A DNA stretch of 64,000 bases from Micromonospora inositola. GTDB taxonomy: Bacteria; Actinomycetota; Actinomycetes; Mycobacteriales; Micromonosporaceae. Position 1 is the first letter of the stretch. Every line of letters begins with the position of its first letter. Location of the stretch: positions 4,180,001-4,244,000 of the forward strand of contig NZ_LT607754.1 in assembly GCF_900090285.1 (NCBI RefSeq), given 5' to 3'. A model generated the notes under the pieces. The model did no database searches. It was not told the DNA's origin and saw only the letters and a list, made by a program, of their open reading frames with translations. The position numbers were made by a program, and so were the translations under genes. This document shows, one piece after another, positions 15,701-25,318 of this stretch.

Positions 15701-16827
15701 GCGGGCAGCGTGATGTTGCCGCGGATCGCGTCCTGGTCGTGGATGACGATGGCCGCGAGGGCTGCCTCGACCTTCTCCTGGTCGGTGATGTCCTCGACGA
15801 CGGTGACGGCGAACTCCCGGGTGGCGGCGTAGCCGGCGTACGACGCGGTGGCGGTCAGCGTCACGGTCGCGTTGCTGGATCCGGGTGCGGGACGGGTGAC
15901 CACGCCGGTGTTCGACACGAGCGTGGGATTGCTCGACGACCAGGTGATGGTGGAGCCGCCGGCACCGCGGGTCGGCAGGCTCAGGTTCTCCGTGACCCCG
16001 GACGTGTCGCCCAGGTCGAGGGCTGCCGCGTCCGCCGCGGCCCTTCCGGAGGCGGTCTGTTCGCCGAGGGTGTGGGCTTCGTCGGCGGTCACGGCCCGGT
16101 CGTAGATGCGGAAGTCGCGGACCTGACCCTTTAGGTACCGGTCGGTGGTGTAGACCGAACGGCCGAGGTAGTTGGCGGTGGTGGTGCCACCGCCGATCGA
16201 CCCGGGTGTGAGGGTGATGTCGGACTTGCGGGCGACCTCGACGCCGTCCTCATAGAGCACTGCGGTGCCGCCGCCGAGGGTGTAGGTGATGGTGCGCCAG
16301 CTGCCCCGGGTGAGATCTTGGCCGGTGGTCACGGTCTGCTCAGTGGACCAGTTGCCGCTGGCGATGGAGGCGCGGAAGGCATTGCCGGTGTTGAACAGGT
16401 AGCCGTTGCCGACGCCGTCGGAACCGGTGTTCCCGAGCCCCCAGATGAAGTACGGCGTGGCCTGGTCGGTCGCCATGTTGACCTGCACCGAGACGGTGAT
16501 GTCGGTGAGGCCCCGCAGGATGTTGTCGGGCAGCCGGACGTGGCCGTTGGCGCCGCCGAGGCGCAGGCCGTCCGGGCCCTGCCAGGTCGCGTCGCCGCTG
16601 AGCGTGCCGTTGCGGCCGTGCCCCGAGCTGTCGGTCGCGGCCGTGCCGCTGGTCTGGGTCAGGTTGTAGTGCAGAACCAGGCCGTCGTCGAGAGTGGCCG
16701 CTTGGCTGGGCGGGGCCAGGGCGGTGACGCTGACCAGGCTGGTGACAAGTGCGGTGACGCCGGCGAGCAGGCGGCGGGTTCGGTGGGGCGCGGAGTGGCG
16801 CGCCGGGCGGGGCCGGGAAGGGGACAT
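12781..16827 (-). CDS. Secreted multidomain arabinanase/arabinosidase: LamG-Ig-GH43-LamG-GH43
   Basis: A 1348-residue exported protein, first gene of the minus-strand operon (GGAGGAA before ATG 16827). After the signal peptide come LamG-1 (about 46-258), two bacterial Ig-like segments (about 265-430), GH43 module 1 (about 440-740: GVRDPFIIRSPEGDKFYL, VIDSTVIKHGGTYY, QGEGPTIF), LamG-2 (about 750-965), a short Ig-like linker, and GH43 module 2 (about 1070-1345: GYNADPNIVRFGDTYYIY, DPAVFTDDDGHSYLYWG, FREGLFMAKRGDTY). Both modules keep the Asp/Asp/Glu triad. The two LamG domains are clearly duplicates (both have PYFIWGLGNT, NWSTEQ, TTANYLGRS). Likely cleaves arabinan or arabinoxylan at the surface; exact linkage specificity is unknown. 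Confidence 0.9.
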   Translation of the reverse strand: MSPSRPRPARHSAPHRTRRLLAGVTALVTSLVSVTALAPPSQAATLDDGLVLHYNLTQTSGTAATDSSGHGRNGTLSGDATWQGPDGLRLGGANGHVRLPDNILRGLTDITVSVQVNMATDQATPYFIWGLGNTGSDGVGNGYLFNTGNAFRASIASGNWSTEQTVTTGQDLTRGSWRTITYTLGGGTAVLYEDGVEVARKSDITLTPGSIGGGTTTANYLGRSVYTTDRYLKGQVRDFRIYDRAVTADEAHTLGEQTASGRAAADAAALDLGDTSGVTENLSLPTRGAGGSTITWSSSNPTLVSNTGVVTRPAPGSSNATVTLTATASYAGYAATREFAVTVVEDITDQEKVEAALAAIVIHDQDAIRGNITLPARGARDVTLSWTAKGSSIVSSTGEVTRPPYGSSAVKARLSVRATKGAASGVRNFTLTVLPLPKKDPLEGYAFAYFTGEGSADGEQIYFAASRGNDPLKYDELNGGRPVLTSGAGDEGVRDPFIIRSPEGDKFYLIATDLKIYGNGDWDASQRTGSRYIEVWESTDLVNWSQQRHVRVSPDTAGNTWAPEAYYDDTIGAYVVFWAAKLYAPQDTAHTGNTYNRMLYATTRDFRTFSEPKVWIDPGYSVIDSTVIKHGGTYYRFTKDERNNTSSTPCSKFILEQKSTQLRSTSWDFVQDCIGKATDTTAGISQGEGPTIFKSNTEDKWYLFIDEFGGRGYLPFETTDLDGGQFTMSTGYDLPAHPRHGTVLPVTKAELDRLRQGPSPAPTTRKGIIADYHLVGGIGTTVADSSGNGRDATIHGGVTRSSDAMTFDGTDGYVDLPDNLLTGLSDVSVSAQVWIDPAQETPYFIWGLGNTTNGAGNGYLFATGNSYRTAIATGNWSTEQNIGTGRDLSRGSWHTITWTLSGGVGRLYDNGVEVARNTGVTNKPGDLGGGITTANYLGRSLYTADRYFKGRMRSFTLWNRGLSASGVLALPGNETAIGAVKLDALKVPAIINGDTNTVTLPVKPGTDLTALAPEFAISDDAQVSPADKSVQDFTRPVTYTLTGADGSSRAWTVKAVVMNSPVLPGYNADPNIVRFGDTYYIYATTDGYPGWSSTTFKTWSSKDLVHWTEHPTILDLGPDVAWADGRAWAPAAIEKDGRYYLYFCADAKIGVAVADSPTGPFVDALGKPLVAANPDGGQAIDPAVFTDDDGHSYLYWGNGNAYVVPLNQDMTSFDATKVKRITGLTGFREGLFMAKRGDTYHLSWSIDDTGSENYRVGYATATSPMADGLVNRGEILTKDVSLGILGTGHHSMIQVPGTDDWYIAYHRFGIPGGDGTHREVTIDRLRFNADGTIAKVVPTLESVPPLAH

Positions 16828-16937
16828 TGCCGGGCTTCCTCCTGGTGACTCGGCCGAGGCCGGGCGTCGGGACGGGTGGTGTAGCCGGGTGCTGTCTGGA
16901 GCAGTTGCGCTTGGAGGAACGCGCTTTGGCCTGCGAA

Positions 16938-17073
16938 GTGAGCGTTAACATGCTCGAAAGTGAGCGCTAACATACGGGCGGCCTCCGATCGTGTCAATAC
17001 TCCTACCTGCAGCGACATCTTCCGTTGACAAAGAGGACACGAGGGGTTGACACCCGCGGATGTTAACGCTCAC
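16938..17073. promoter_or_regulatory. Three LacI-type operator sites between divergent arabinose operons
   Basis: GTGAGCGTTAACAT (16938-16951), GTGAGCGCTAACAT (16960-16973) and the inverse ATGTTAACGCTCAC (17060-17073) are near-identical. Each resembles the actinobacterial LacI-family consensus TGTTAGCGCTAACA with one degenerate half. The first two are 22 bp apart, about two helical turns, on the same face. The second covers the -10 of the hydrolase promoter; the third covers the -10 region of the importer promoter. The LacI-family regulator encoded at 21944-22963 is the obvious candidate to bind them. Confidence 0.75.
16969..16997 (-). promoter_or_regulatory. Promoter of the glycoside hydrolase operon
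   Basis: On the minus strand, TTGACA (16997-16992) and TATGTT (16974-16969) are separated by 17 bp, close to the housekeeping sigma consensus. An operator-like site (16960-16973) overlaps the -10 almost completely, so bound repressor would block polymerase. Confidence 0.6.
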
Positions 17074-17076
17074 ACT
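17047..17076 (+). promoter_or_regulatory. Candidate promoter of the importer/araBDA operon
   Basis: A perfect -35 TTGACA (17047-17052) lies 18 bp before a weak -10, CACACT (17071-17076). The third operator-like site (17060-17073) fills the spacer and touches the -10. A second TTGACA at 17025-17030 lacks a good partner. Confidence 0.4.
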
Positions 17077-17170
17077 TCTGCGCCAGATGGGCAGTGGTTG
17101 CCAGGCGGCGGACCAGGAACGAGCCGCACGGCGGGGCCCACCAAGGCGTCAGAAAGTGGAGGAAAGTCCA

Positions 17171-18151
17171 ATGTCGAAGAAGTTCCTCGCGGCCGTCGCT
17201 GGCGTGGTGCTGGCCGTCGGCCTGGCGGGATGCGGCGGTGACTCGGCCGCGTCCGGTGGCGGCGGAGCCGGAAACGACACCATCACCATGGGCTTCGCCC
17301 AGGTCGGTGCCGAGTCCGGCTGGCGTACCGCCAACACGAAGTCCGTCCAGGAGTCGGCCAAGGAGGCGGGGATCGATCTCAAGTTCTCCGACGCCCAGCA
17401 GAAGCAGGAGAACCAGATCAAGGCGATCCGCAGCTACATCCAGCAGAAGGTGGATGTCATCGCCTTCAGCCCGGTGGTCGAGACCGGCTGGGACGCGGTG
17501 CTGCTCGAGGCCAAGCGCGCCAACATTCCCGTGATCCTCACCGACCGCGCCGTGGACTCGCAGGACACCTCGCTCTACAAGACCTTCCTCGGATCGGACT
17601 TCGTCGCAGAGGGCAAGAAGGCCGGCGAGTGGCTGGTCAAGGAGTCCGCGGGCAAGAGCGAGGTCAACGTCGTGGAGCTGCAGGGCACGACCGGCGCGGC
17701 CCCCGCCATCGACCGTAAGGAGGGCTTCGCCGAGGCCACCAAGGCGGCCCCGCAGATCAAGGTCATCGCCTCCCAGACCGGCGACTTCACCCGGTCCGGC
17801 GGCAAGCAGGTGATGGAGGCCTTCCTCAAGTCCAACCCCAAGATCGACGTGGTCTACGCGCACAACGACGACATGGGCCTGGGCGCCATCGAGGCCATCG
17901 AGGCGGCCGGCAAGAAGCCGGGCGTCGACATCAAGATCATCACGGTCGACGCGGTGCACGACGGGATGCAGGCGCTCTCCGACGGCAAGATCAACTACAT
18001 CGTCGAGTGCAACCCGCTCCTCGGCCCCCAGCTGATGGACCTCGCCAAGAAGGTCGTCAACGGTGAGCAGGTGCCCGAGCGCGTGGTGACGGAGGAGACG
18101 ACGTTCACGCAGGAGCAGGCGAAGGCCGACCTGCCCAACCGCAAGTACTGA
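17171..18151 (+). CDS. YtfQ-like sugar ABC transporter substrate-binding lipoprotein
   Basis: A 326-residue lipoprotein with lipobox LAGCGG (Cys near residue 20), anchored outside the membrane. The body is a type I periplasmic-binding fold, and its opening (GFAQVGAESGWRTANTKS, QENQIKAIRSYIQQKVDVI, AFSPVVETGWD) is that of the YtfQ branch, known in E. coli to bind galactofuranose. Here, beside arabinan hydrolases and araBDA, a furanose or arabinose ligand is more likely (inference). ATG 17171 follows GGAGGAAAG; earlier in-frame starts would add a non-signal extension. It is the first gene of the plus-strand arm, directly under the operator region, and is followed by a strong hairpin. Confidence 0.93.
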   Translation: MSKKFLAAVAGVVLAVGLAGCGGDSAASGGGGAGNDTITMGFAQVGAESGWRTANTKSVQESAKEAGIDLKFSDAQQKQENQIKAIRSYIQQKVDVIAFSPVVETGWDAVLLEAKRANIPVILTDRAVDSQDTSLYKTFLGSDFVAEGKKAGEWLVKESAGKSEVNVVELQGTTGAAPAIDRKEGFAEATKAAPQIKVIASQTGDFTRSGGKQVMEAFLKSNPKIDVVYAHNDDMGLGAIEAIEAAGKKPGVDIKIITVDAVHDGMQALSDGKINYIVECNPLLGPQLMDLAKKVVNGEQVPERVVTEETTFTQEQAKADLPNRKY

Positions 18152-18177
18152 GGTCGGGCGGACTCCGCCCACCGGCG

Positions 18178-18203
18178 CCCCGCCATCCCCGCGGATGGCG
18201 GGG
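18178..18203 (+). terminator. Hairpin after the binding-protein gene (attenuator)
   Basis: CCCCGCCATCC (18178-18188) and GGATGGCGGGG (18193-18203) form a perfect 11-bp stem with a 4-nt loop, 27 bp after the binding-protein stop and 65 bp before the ATPase gene. In ABC operons such a hairpin usually protects the upstream message and limits read-through, so the binding protein is made in excess. Confidence 0.65.
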
Positions 18204-18268
18204 TGCCGCAACCCCGGCGTCCGGCACCGCAGCCGGCCATGGCTCGTAGCACGTGATGGAGGACCACG

Positions 18269-19830
<1,562 letters not shown>

Positions 19831-19834
<4 letters not shown>

Positions 19835-20937
19835 CCTCCACGCGCCCCCTGAACCGGTTCCGTAGCAGCGGACTGCTGTGGCCGCTGGTGACCCTCGTGC
19901 TGCTGCTGGCGGCCAACGCGGTCGTACGCCCGTCGTTCCTGGCCCTGCGGATTCAGGACGGCCACCTCTACGGCAGCGTCGTCGACATCCTCAAGAACGG
20001 CGCGCCCACCATGCTCATCGCGCTCGGCATGTGTCTGGTCGTCGCCACGCGGGGGATCGACCTGTCGGTGGGCGCGATCGTCGCCATCTCCGGTGCGGTC
20101 ACCTGCTCCTATATCGCGGGTGCGGCCGACCCCACCAGCGCCGGGGCCGCCCTGGCCGGCATGGGGATCGCGTTGGCGCTGTGCGCCGTGCTCGGCCTGT
20201 GGAACGGCTTTCTCGTCGCCGCCCTGCGTATCCAGCCCATCATCGCGACGCTCGTGCTCATGACGGCCGGGCGGGGCATCGCGATGCTCATCACCGACGG
20301 CCAGATCATCACCGTACGCAACCCGACGTTCCGCACAGTCGGCGCCGGCTTCCTGGTGCTGCCCGTCTCGATCCTCATCGCCGTCGCCGTGTTCGTGCTC
20401 GTCGCCCTCCTGACCAGAAGGACGGCGCTGGGCCTGCTCATCGAGTCCGTCGGCATCAACCCCGAGGCCAGCCGGCTGGCCGGCCTGCGCGCGCGCACGA
20501 TCCGGTGGACCGTCTACGTGTTCGCCGCGATCTGCGCGGGCGTCGCCGGCCTGATGATCAGCTCGAACGTCAGCGCCGCCGACGCCAACAACGCCGGGCT
20601 CTGGATCGAGATGGACGCCATCCTGGCCGTGGTGATCGGTGGCACCTCGCTGGCCGGCGGCCGCTACAGCCTCACCGGCACCCTGCTCGGCGCGCTGATC
20701 ATCCAGACGCTCGTCACGACGGTGTACAGCATGGGCATCGCGCCCGAGATCACGCTCGTCTTCAAGGCGGTCGTCGTCATCGCCGTGTGCCTCCTGCAGG
20801 CGCCCAAGGCGCGGGCCGCCCTGCTTCGTCGCACCCGGCGACGGCACGCGCCCCCGGATCTTGACGCCGAGCCCGCGGCCCGACCGAACACGCAGACCCT
20901 GACTGCAGCGATGGTGGAGAAGGTGGCCCAGCCATGA
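19831..20937 (+). CDS. Sugar ABC transporter permease (YtfT-like)
   Basis: A 368-residue integral membrane protein of the BPD_transp_2 (RbsC/XylH) family, with 8-10 hydrophobic helices. The family signature after helix 3 is clear (ATRGIDLSVGAIVAISGAV), as is the C-terminal AVVIGGTSLAGGRYSLTG motif that contacts the ATPase. The 45-residue tail is hydrophilic and ends EKVAQP. The ATG at 19831 overlaps the ATPase stop, so the genes are translationally coupled. The YtfT-YjfF pair of non-identical permeases normally forms a heterodimer, which matches the next gene. Confidence 0.95.
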
Positions 20938-21947
20938 CGACCTCAGCAACGCCCGTCAAGGGCAAGGCTTCGCTCGGGACGCTTCCGGGTCGCCGGTCGG
21001 TACCCGGCCGGGTCGTTCCGGTGATCGCCACGTTCGTGCTGTTCGTGCTTCTCTTCGGGGTCGGCGCCGCCCGCTACGACGGGTTCCTGTCCGGTCAGGT
21101 CGTGGCCAACCTGTTCATCGACAACGCCTTCCTCGTCGTCCTGGCCGTCGGCATGACCTTCGTCATCGTCACCGGCGGCATCGACCTGTCGGTGGGCGCG
21201 GTTGTCGCGCTGTCGACGATGGTGGCCGCGGCCGGCCTGCGGGCTGGGCTTCCGGCGCCGCTCGTGGTGCTGCTGGTGCTGGCCATGGGATCGACGCTCG
21301 GCCTGCTCATGGGCCTGGTCATCCATTACTTCGAGATCCAGCCGTTCATCGTGACGCTCGCCGGCTTGTTCCTCGCCCGGGGCCTGTGCTTCGTCGTCGG
21401 CGTGGAGTCGATCTCGATCAAGGACCCGACCTTCCGCACCTTCGCCACCGCGGCGATCCCGCTGTCCGACAACGTCTCGATCACCTGGAGCGTGGTGATC
21501 GCCCTGGCCATCGTGGCGGTAGGCGTCTGGGTGCTGCACCGAACCCGGCTCGGCCGTACGGCGTACGCGGTCGGCGGCAACGAGAACTCGGCGATGCTGA
21601 TGGGCCTACCGGTCGCCAAGGTAAAGGTTGGCGTCTACGTCATCAGCGGGCTCTGCTCCGCGATCGCCGGACTTCTTCTCGCCCTCTACATGCTCTCCGG
21701 CTACGGCCTGCACGCCGTCGGCATGGAACTGGACGCCATCGCCTCCGTCGTGATCGGCGGCACGCTGCTCTCCGGCGGCGTCGGTTACGTCCTCGGCTCG
21801 CTGCTCGGGGTTCTCGTCCTGGGTGTCATTCAGACACTGATCTCGTTTCAAGGCACGCTGAGCTCATGGTGGACAAAGATCGCGATCGGAACGCTGCTGC
21901 TCCTCTTCATCGTGATGCAGCGGGTCTTCATGCGGAGGCAGCCGTGA
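20934..21947 (+). CDS. Sugar ABC transporter permease (YjfF-like)
   Basis: A 337-residue BPD_transp_2 permease, second half of the pair. It has the family signatures VTGGIDLSVGAVVALST and ASVVIGGTLLSGGVGYVLG and about nine membrane helices; QPFIVTLAGLFLARGLCF is characteristic of the YjfF branch. ATG 20934 overlaps the preceding stop (ATGA), and its own stop overlaps the GTG start of the LacI gene. With the lipoprotein, ATPase and first permease it completes a four-gene importer. Confidence 0.95.
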   Translation: MTTSATPVKGKASLGTLPGRRSVPGRVVPVIATFVLFVLLFGVGAARYDGFLSGQVVANLFIDNAFLVVLAVGMTFVIVTGGIDLSVGAVVALSTMVAAAGLRAGLPAPLVVLLVLAMGSTLGLLMGLVIHYFEIQPFIVTLAGLFLARGLCFVVGVESISIKDPTFRTFATAAIPLSDNVSITWSVVIALAIVAVGVWVLHRTRLGRTAYAVGGNENSAMLMGLPVAKVKVGVYVISGLCSAIAGLLLALYMLSGYGLHAVGMELDAIASVVIGGTLLSGGVGYVLGSLLGVLVLGVIQTLISFQGTLSSWWTKIAIGTLLLLFIVMQRVFMRRQP

Positions 21948-22963
21948 CGGAGGCTGTCAAGGCCCCGGTGATGGCCGACGTCGCTCGCCTCGCGGGCGTA
22001 TCGCACCAGACCGTGTCCCGGGTCATCAACGGGTCGCCCAGCATCAAGCCGGAGACACGAAAGCGCGTGCTACAGGCCATCGAGCGCCTCGGCTACCGTC
22101 CCAACACCGCCGCCCGCGCCCTGGTGCGCGGACGCTCCGGGATGATCGGCATCATCGGCACCGCCAGGACGTTGTTCGGTCCCACGAGTATCCATCGGAG
22201 CGTCGAGGACGCCGCCCGCGCCGCCGGGTACTTCGCCACCTCCGTGAGCCTGTCCGAGGTGACGCGGCGGGCCCTCGACGACGCCAACGACCACCTCATG
22301 CGGGTCGGCGTGGAGGGCATCGTCATGATCGCCGGCCACGACGAGGCTCTCGAGGTGGTGCGCAAGCAGCGCTCCGGCGTCCCCTTCGTCGTCGTGGAGG
22401 GAGACCTGTCCAAGGCGTCCCTCAGCGTCGGCGTCGACCAGGTGCTCGGCGCCCGGATGGCAACCGAGCACCTCCTGAAGCTCGGGCACCGCGAGATCGT
22501 GCACGTCAGCGGTCCGCTCAACTGGGCCGAGGCGCGCGCCCGTGTCGAGGGCTGGCGCCTGGCGATGAGTGAGGCGGGGCTGCGCCCGGCCGAGCCGGTG
22601 CACGGCGACTGGAGCTCCGCGAGCGGGTATGCCGCAGGGCTGCGGATCTACGGAATGTCCGAGACCACCGCGGTCTTCGCGGCGAATGACCAGATGGCGA
22701 TCGGTGTGCTCCGTGCGCTGCACGAGCGCGGCCGGCGGGTGCCGGAGGACATCTCCGTCGTCGGGTTCGACGACGTCCCCGAGGCCGCCTACCTCATCCC
22801 GCCGCTGACGACGATCGAGCAGGACTTCGAGGCCATCGGTCGACGTGCGATCGACGTCATCACGCAGGCGATCAACGGCGACGCCCTGCAGCCCTCGCCA
22901 TTGGTCATTCCCAAGCTCGTGGTGCGCCAGAGCACCGCGCCACCGACAGGGACCAGCACATGA
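21944..22963 (+). CDS. LacI-family transcriptional regulator of the arabinose island
   Basis: A 339-residue repressor-type protein. The N-terminal HTH (VMADVARLAGVSHQTVSRVI) and hinge helix (RPNTAARALVRGRS) contact DNA; residues 65-330 form a periplasmic-binding-like effector domain (GIIGTARTLFGP, FVVVEGDLSKAS, VFAANDQMAIGVLRAL, SVVGFDDVPEAAYLIPPLTT). The start is GTG 21944, overlapping the permease stop (GTGA). It is embedded between the transport genes and araB. Its likely targets are the three GTGAGCGYTAACAT sites at 16938-17073, giving joint control of hydrolases, uptake and catabolism with an arabinose-type inducer. The inducer is inferred from context. Confidence 0.94.
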   Translation: MTEAVKAPVMADVARLAGVSHQTVSRVINGSPSIKPETRKRVLQAIERLGYRPNTAARALVRGRSGMIGIIGTARTLFGPTSIHRSVEDAARAAGYFATSVSLSEVTRRALDDANDHLMRVGVEGIVMIAGHDEALEVVRKQRSGVPFVVVEGDLSKASLSVGVDQVLGARMATEHLLKLGHREIVHVSGPLNWAEARARVEGWRLAMSEAGLRPAEPVHGDWSSASGYAAGLRIYGMSETTAVFAANDQMAIGVLRALHERGRRVPEDISVVGFDDVPEAAYLIPPLTTIEQDFEAIGRRAIDVITQAINGDALQPSPLVIPKLVVRQSTAPPTGTST

Positions 22964-24618
22964 GTGAAGAGAAGTACGTGGTGGGCGTGGACTACGGCAC
23001 GCTCTCGGGAAGGGCCCTGGTGGTCCGGGTCTCCGACGGCGCCGAGATGGGCTCGGCCGTGCACGAGTACCCCCACGCCGTGGTGACCGACGCCCTGCCC
23101 TCCGGCGAGGCGCTGCCCGGGGAATGGGCGCTGCAGGTGCCTCAGGACTACCGCGAGGTGCTGCAGGTCGCGGTGCCGCAGGCGGTGCAGGAGGCGGGCA
23201 TCGACCCGGCCGACGTCATCGGCGTCGGTACCGACTTCACCGCCTGCACCATGGTCCCGACGCTGGCCGACGGCACACCCCTGTCCGAGCTGGACCACTT
23301 CGCCGACCGGCCGCACGCCTACGTCAAGCTGTGGCGCCACCACGCCGCCCAGCCGCACGCCGACCGGATCAACCAGCTCGCCGTGAAGCGGAACGAACCC
23401 TGGCTGGCCCGCTACGGGGGCGTGATCTCTTCGGAGTGGGAGTTCGCCAAGGCGCTGCAGATGCTGGAGGAGGATCCGGAGATCTACGCGGCCATGCAGC
23501 GATGGGTGGAGGCAGCGGACTGGATCGTCTGGCAGCTCACCGGCCGCTACGTCCGCAACGCCTGCACCGCCGGCTACAAGGGCATCTTCCAGGACGGGCA
23601 GTACCCCGGCCCGGACTTCCTCGCCGAACTCAATCCCGCGTTCGCCGACTTCGTCGCGACCAGGCTGGACCAGCCCATCGGCCAGCTGGGGGAGGCCGCC
23701 GGCACGCTGACCGGCCAGGCCGCGACGTGGACGGGGCTGCCCCCCGGCATTCCGGTCGCGGTCGGCAACGTGGACGCCCATGTCACGGCAGCCGCAGCCA
23801 ACGCGCTCGACCCCGGGCAGATGGTCGCCATCATGGGCACCTCCACCTGCCACATCATGAACGGCCGCGAGCTACGCGTCGTGCCTGGCATGTGCGGCGT
23901 AGTGGACAACGGCATCGTCAAGGGGCTCTGGGGCTACGAGGCCGGCCAGAGCGGTGTGGGCGACATCTTCGCGCACTTCGTACGGACGCACGTGCCGGCC
24001 AGCTACACCTCGCAGGCCCAGGCCGAAGGATTGAGTGTCCACGAGTACCTCACCAGACTGGCGTCGCGCCAGCGCGTGGGGGAGCACGGACTGCTCGCCC
24101 TGGACTGGCACAGCGGCAACCGCTCGGTGCTCGTCGACCACGAGCTGTCCGGCCTGCTGGTGGGAGAGACGCTTGCCACCCGGCCGGAGGACATCTACCG
24201 GGCGCTCATCGAGGCCACGGCCTTCGGCACCCGCACCATCATCGAGACCTTCCGCGACGCCGGAGTCCCGGTCACCGAGCTGGTCGTCGCGGGCGGACTC
24301 GCCAAGAACCCGATGCTCATGCAGATCTACAGCGATGTGACCCGACTACCGCTGTCCATGGTCCCGTCAGGGCAGGGACCCGCGCTGGGTTCGGCGATCC
24401 ACGCCGCAGTCGCCGCCGGCGCCTACCCCGACGCGCGTGCCGCAGCCGCCCGCATGGGACGGGTCGTTCGGGCGGCGTACCGCCCGAACGAGGCGGACGC
24501 GGCGGTCTACGACGAGCTCTTCGCCGAATACACCCGGCTGCACGACCAGTTCGGCCGCGGCGACAACAAGCTCATGCGCAAGCTGCGCGCCATCCAGCGT
24601 TCGGCGGTGACCCGATGA
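22960..24618 (+). CDS. araB: L-ribulokinase
   Basis: A 552-residue FGGY-family kinase that phosphorylates L-ribulose to L-ribulose-5-phosphate with ATP in the cytosol. The N-terminal VGVDYGTLSGRALVV is the AraB-type phosphate-binding motif. The bacterial AraB signatures GTDFTACTMVP, VKLWRHHAAQ and GVISSEWEFAKALQ follow. The C-terminal half has GNVDAHVTAAAAN, IMGTSTCHIM and the FGGY-type ELVVAGGLAKNP. Length is close to the usual 550-570. ATG 22960 overlaps the LacI stop by 4 bp. The product passes to AraD, encoded next, and the substrate comes from AraA two genes on. Confidence 0.97.
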   Translation: MSEEKYVVGVDYGTLSGRALVVRVSDGAEMGSAVHEYPHAVVTDALPSGEALPGEWALQVPQDYREVLQVAVPQAVQEAGIDPADVIGVGTDFTACTMVPTLADGTPLSELDHFADRPHAYVKLWRHHAAQPHADRINQLAVKRNEPWLARYGGVISSEWEFAKALQMLEEDPEIYAAMQRWVEAADWIVWQLTGRYVRNACTAGYKGIFQDGQYPGPDFLAELNPAFADFVATRLDQPIGQLGEAAGTLTGQAATWTGLPPGIPVAVGNVDAHVTAAAANALDPGQMVAIMGTSTCHIMNGRELRVVPGMCGVVDNGIVKGLWGYEAGQSGVGDIFAHFVRTHVPASYTSQAQAEGLSVHEYLTRLASRQRVGEHGLLALDWHSGNRSVLVDHELSGLLVGETLATRPEDIYRALIEATAFGTRTIIETFRDAGVPVTELVVAGGLAKNPMLMQIYSDVTRLPLSMVPSGQGPALGSAIHAAVAAGAYPDARAAAARMGRVVRAAYRPNEADAAVYDELFAEYTRLHDQFGRGDNKLMRKLRAIQRSAVTR

Positions 24619-25292
24619 GCGTGATCCAGTCTGTCCACGCCACCATCCGGGGGCTGCGAGACCAGGTGGCCGCGTTGCACGCCGAGCTGCCCCGCAACGC
24701 ACTCGTGGTGTGGACGGCCGGCAACGTCTCGGCCCGCGTACCCGGCGCGGACCTGCTGGTCATCAAGCCGTCGGGCATCAGCTACGACGACATCCGCCCG
24801 GAGAACATGGTCATCACCGACCTCGACGCCAACCTCGTCGACGGGGACCTGTCACCGTCGTCGGACACCAGCGCCCACGCGTACGTCTACAAGCACATGC
24901 CACACGTGGGCGGCGTCGTGCACACCCACTCCACGTACGCGACTGCCTGGGCGGCCCGGGGCGAGCCGATCCCGTGTGTGCTCACCATGATCGCCGACGA
25001 GTTCGGCGGCGAGATTCCGGTCGGGCCGTTCGCGCTCATCGGTGACGACTCGATCGGCCGGGGCATCGTGGCGACGCTCCGCACCCACCGCTCGCCGGCC
25101 GTTCTCATGCGCAACCACGGCGTGTTCACCATCGGGTCGAACGCCCGGGCCGCGGTGAAAGCCGCGGTGATGTGCGAGGACGTCGCCCGGACCGTGCACA
25201 TCGCTCGCCAGCTCGGCGCGCCGCTGCCGATGCGGCAGAGCGACATCGACGCCCTCTACGACCGCTACCAGAACGTCTACGGGCAGGCGTGA
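24615..25292 (+). CDS. araD: L-ribulose-5-phosphate 4-epimerase
   Basis: A 225-residue class II aldolase/adducin-family enzyme that epimerises L-ribulose-5-phosphate to D-xylulose-5-phosphate, which enters the pentose phosphate pathway. Visible features are the phosphate-binding GNVSAR and KPSGISYDD loops, the Zn ligands in HTHSTYA and the third His in [10 protein letters not shown], followed by the C-terminal helix with [15 protein letters not shown]. Length matches the family (about 230). ATG 24615 overlaps the araB stop (ATGA). Confidence 0.97.
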   Translation: MSVIQSVHATIRGLRDQVAALHAELPRNALVVWTAGNVSARVPGADLLVIKPSGISYDDIRPENMVITDLDANLVDGDLSPSSDTSAHAYVYKHMPHVGGVVHTHSTYATAWAARGEPIPCVLTMIADEFGGEIPVGPFALIGDDSIGRGIVATLRTHRSPAVLMRNHGVFTIGSNARAAVKAAVMCEDVARTVHIARQLGAPLPMRQSDIDALYDRYQNVYGQA

Positions 25293-25318
25293 GCCGCACC
25301 CCGACAGGAGAGCCCAGC

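Noticed and set aside
12760..16134. Very long open frame on the plus strand (over 1100 codons) opposite the GH43 gene
   Set aside because: It is the antisense shadow of the minus-strand multidomain GH43 gene; its composition is Val/Gly/Arg-rich without any domain, and the minus-strand frame has complete motifs.
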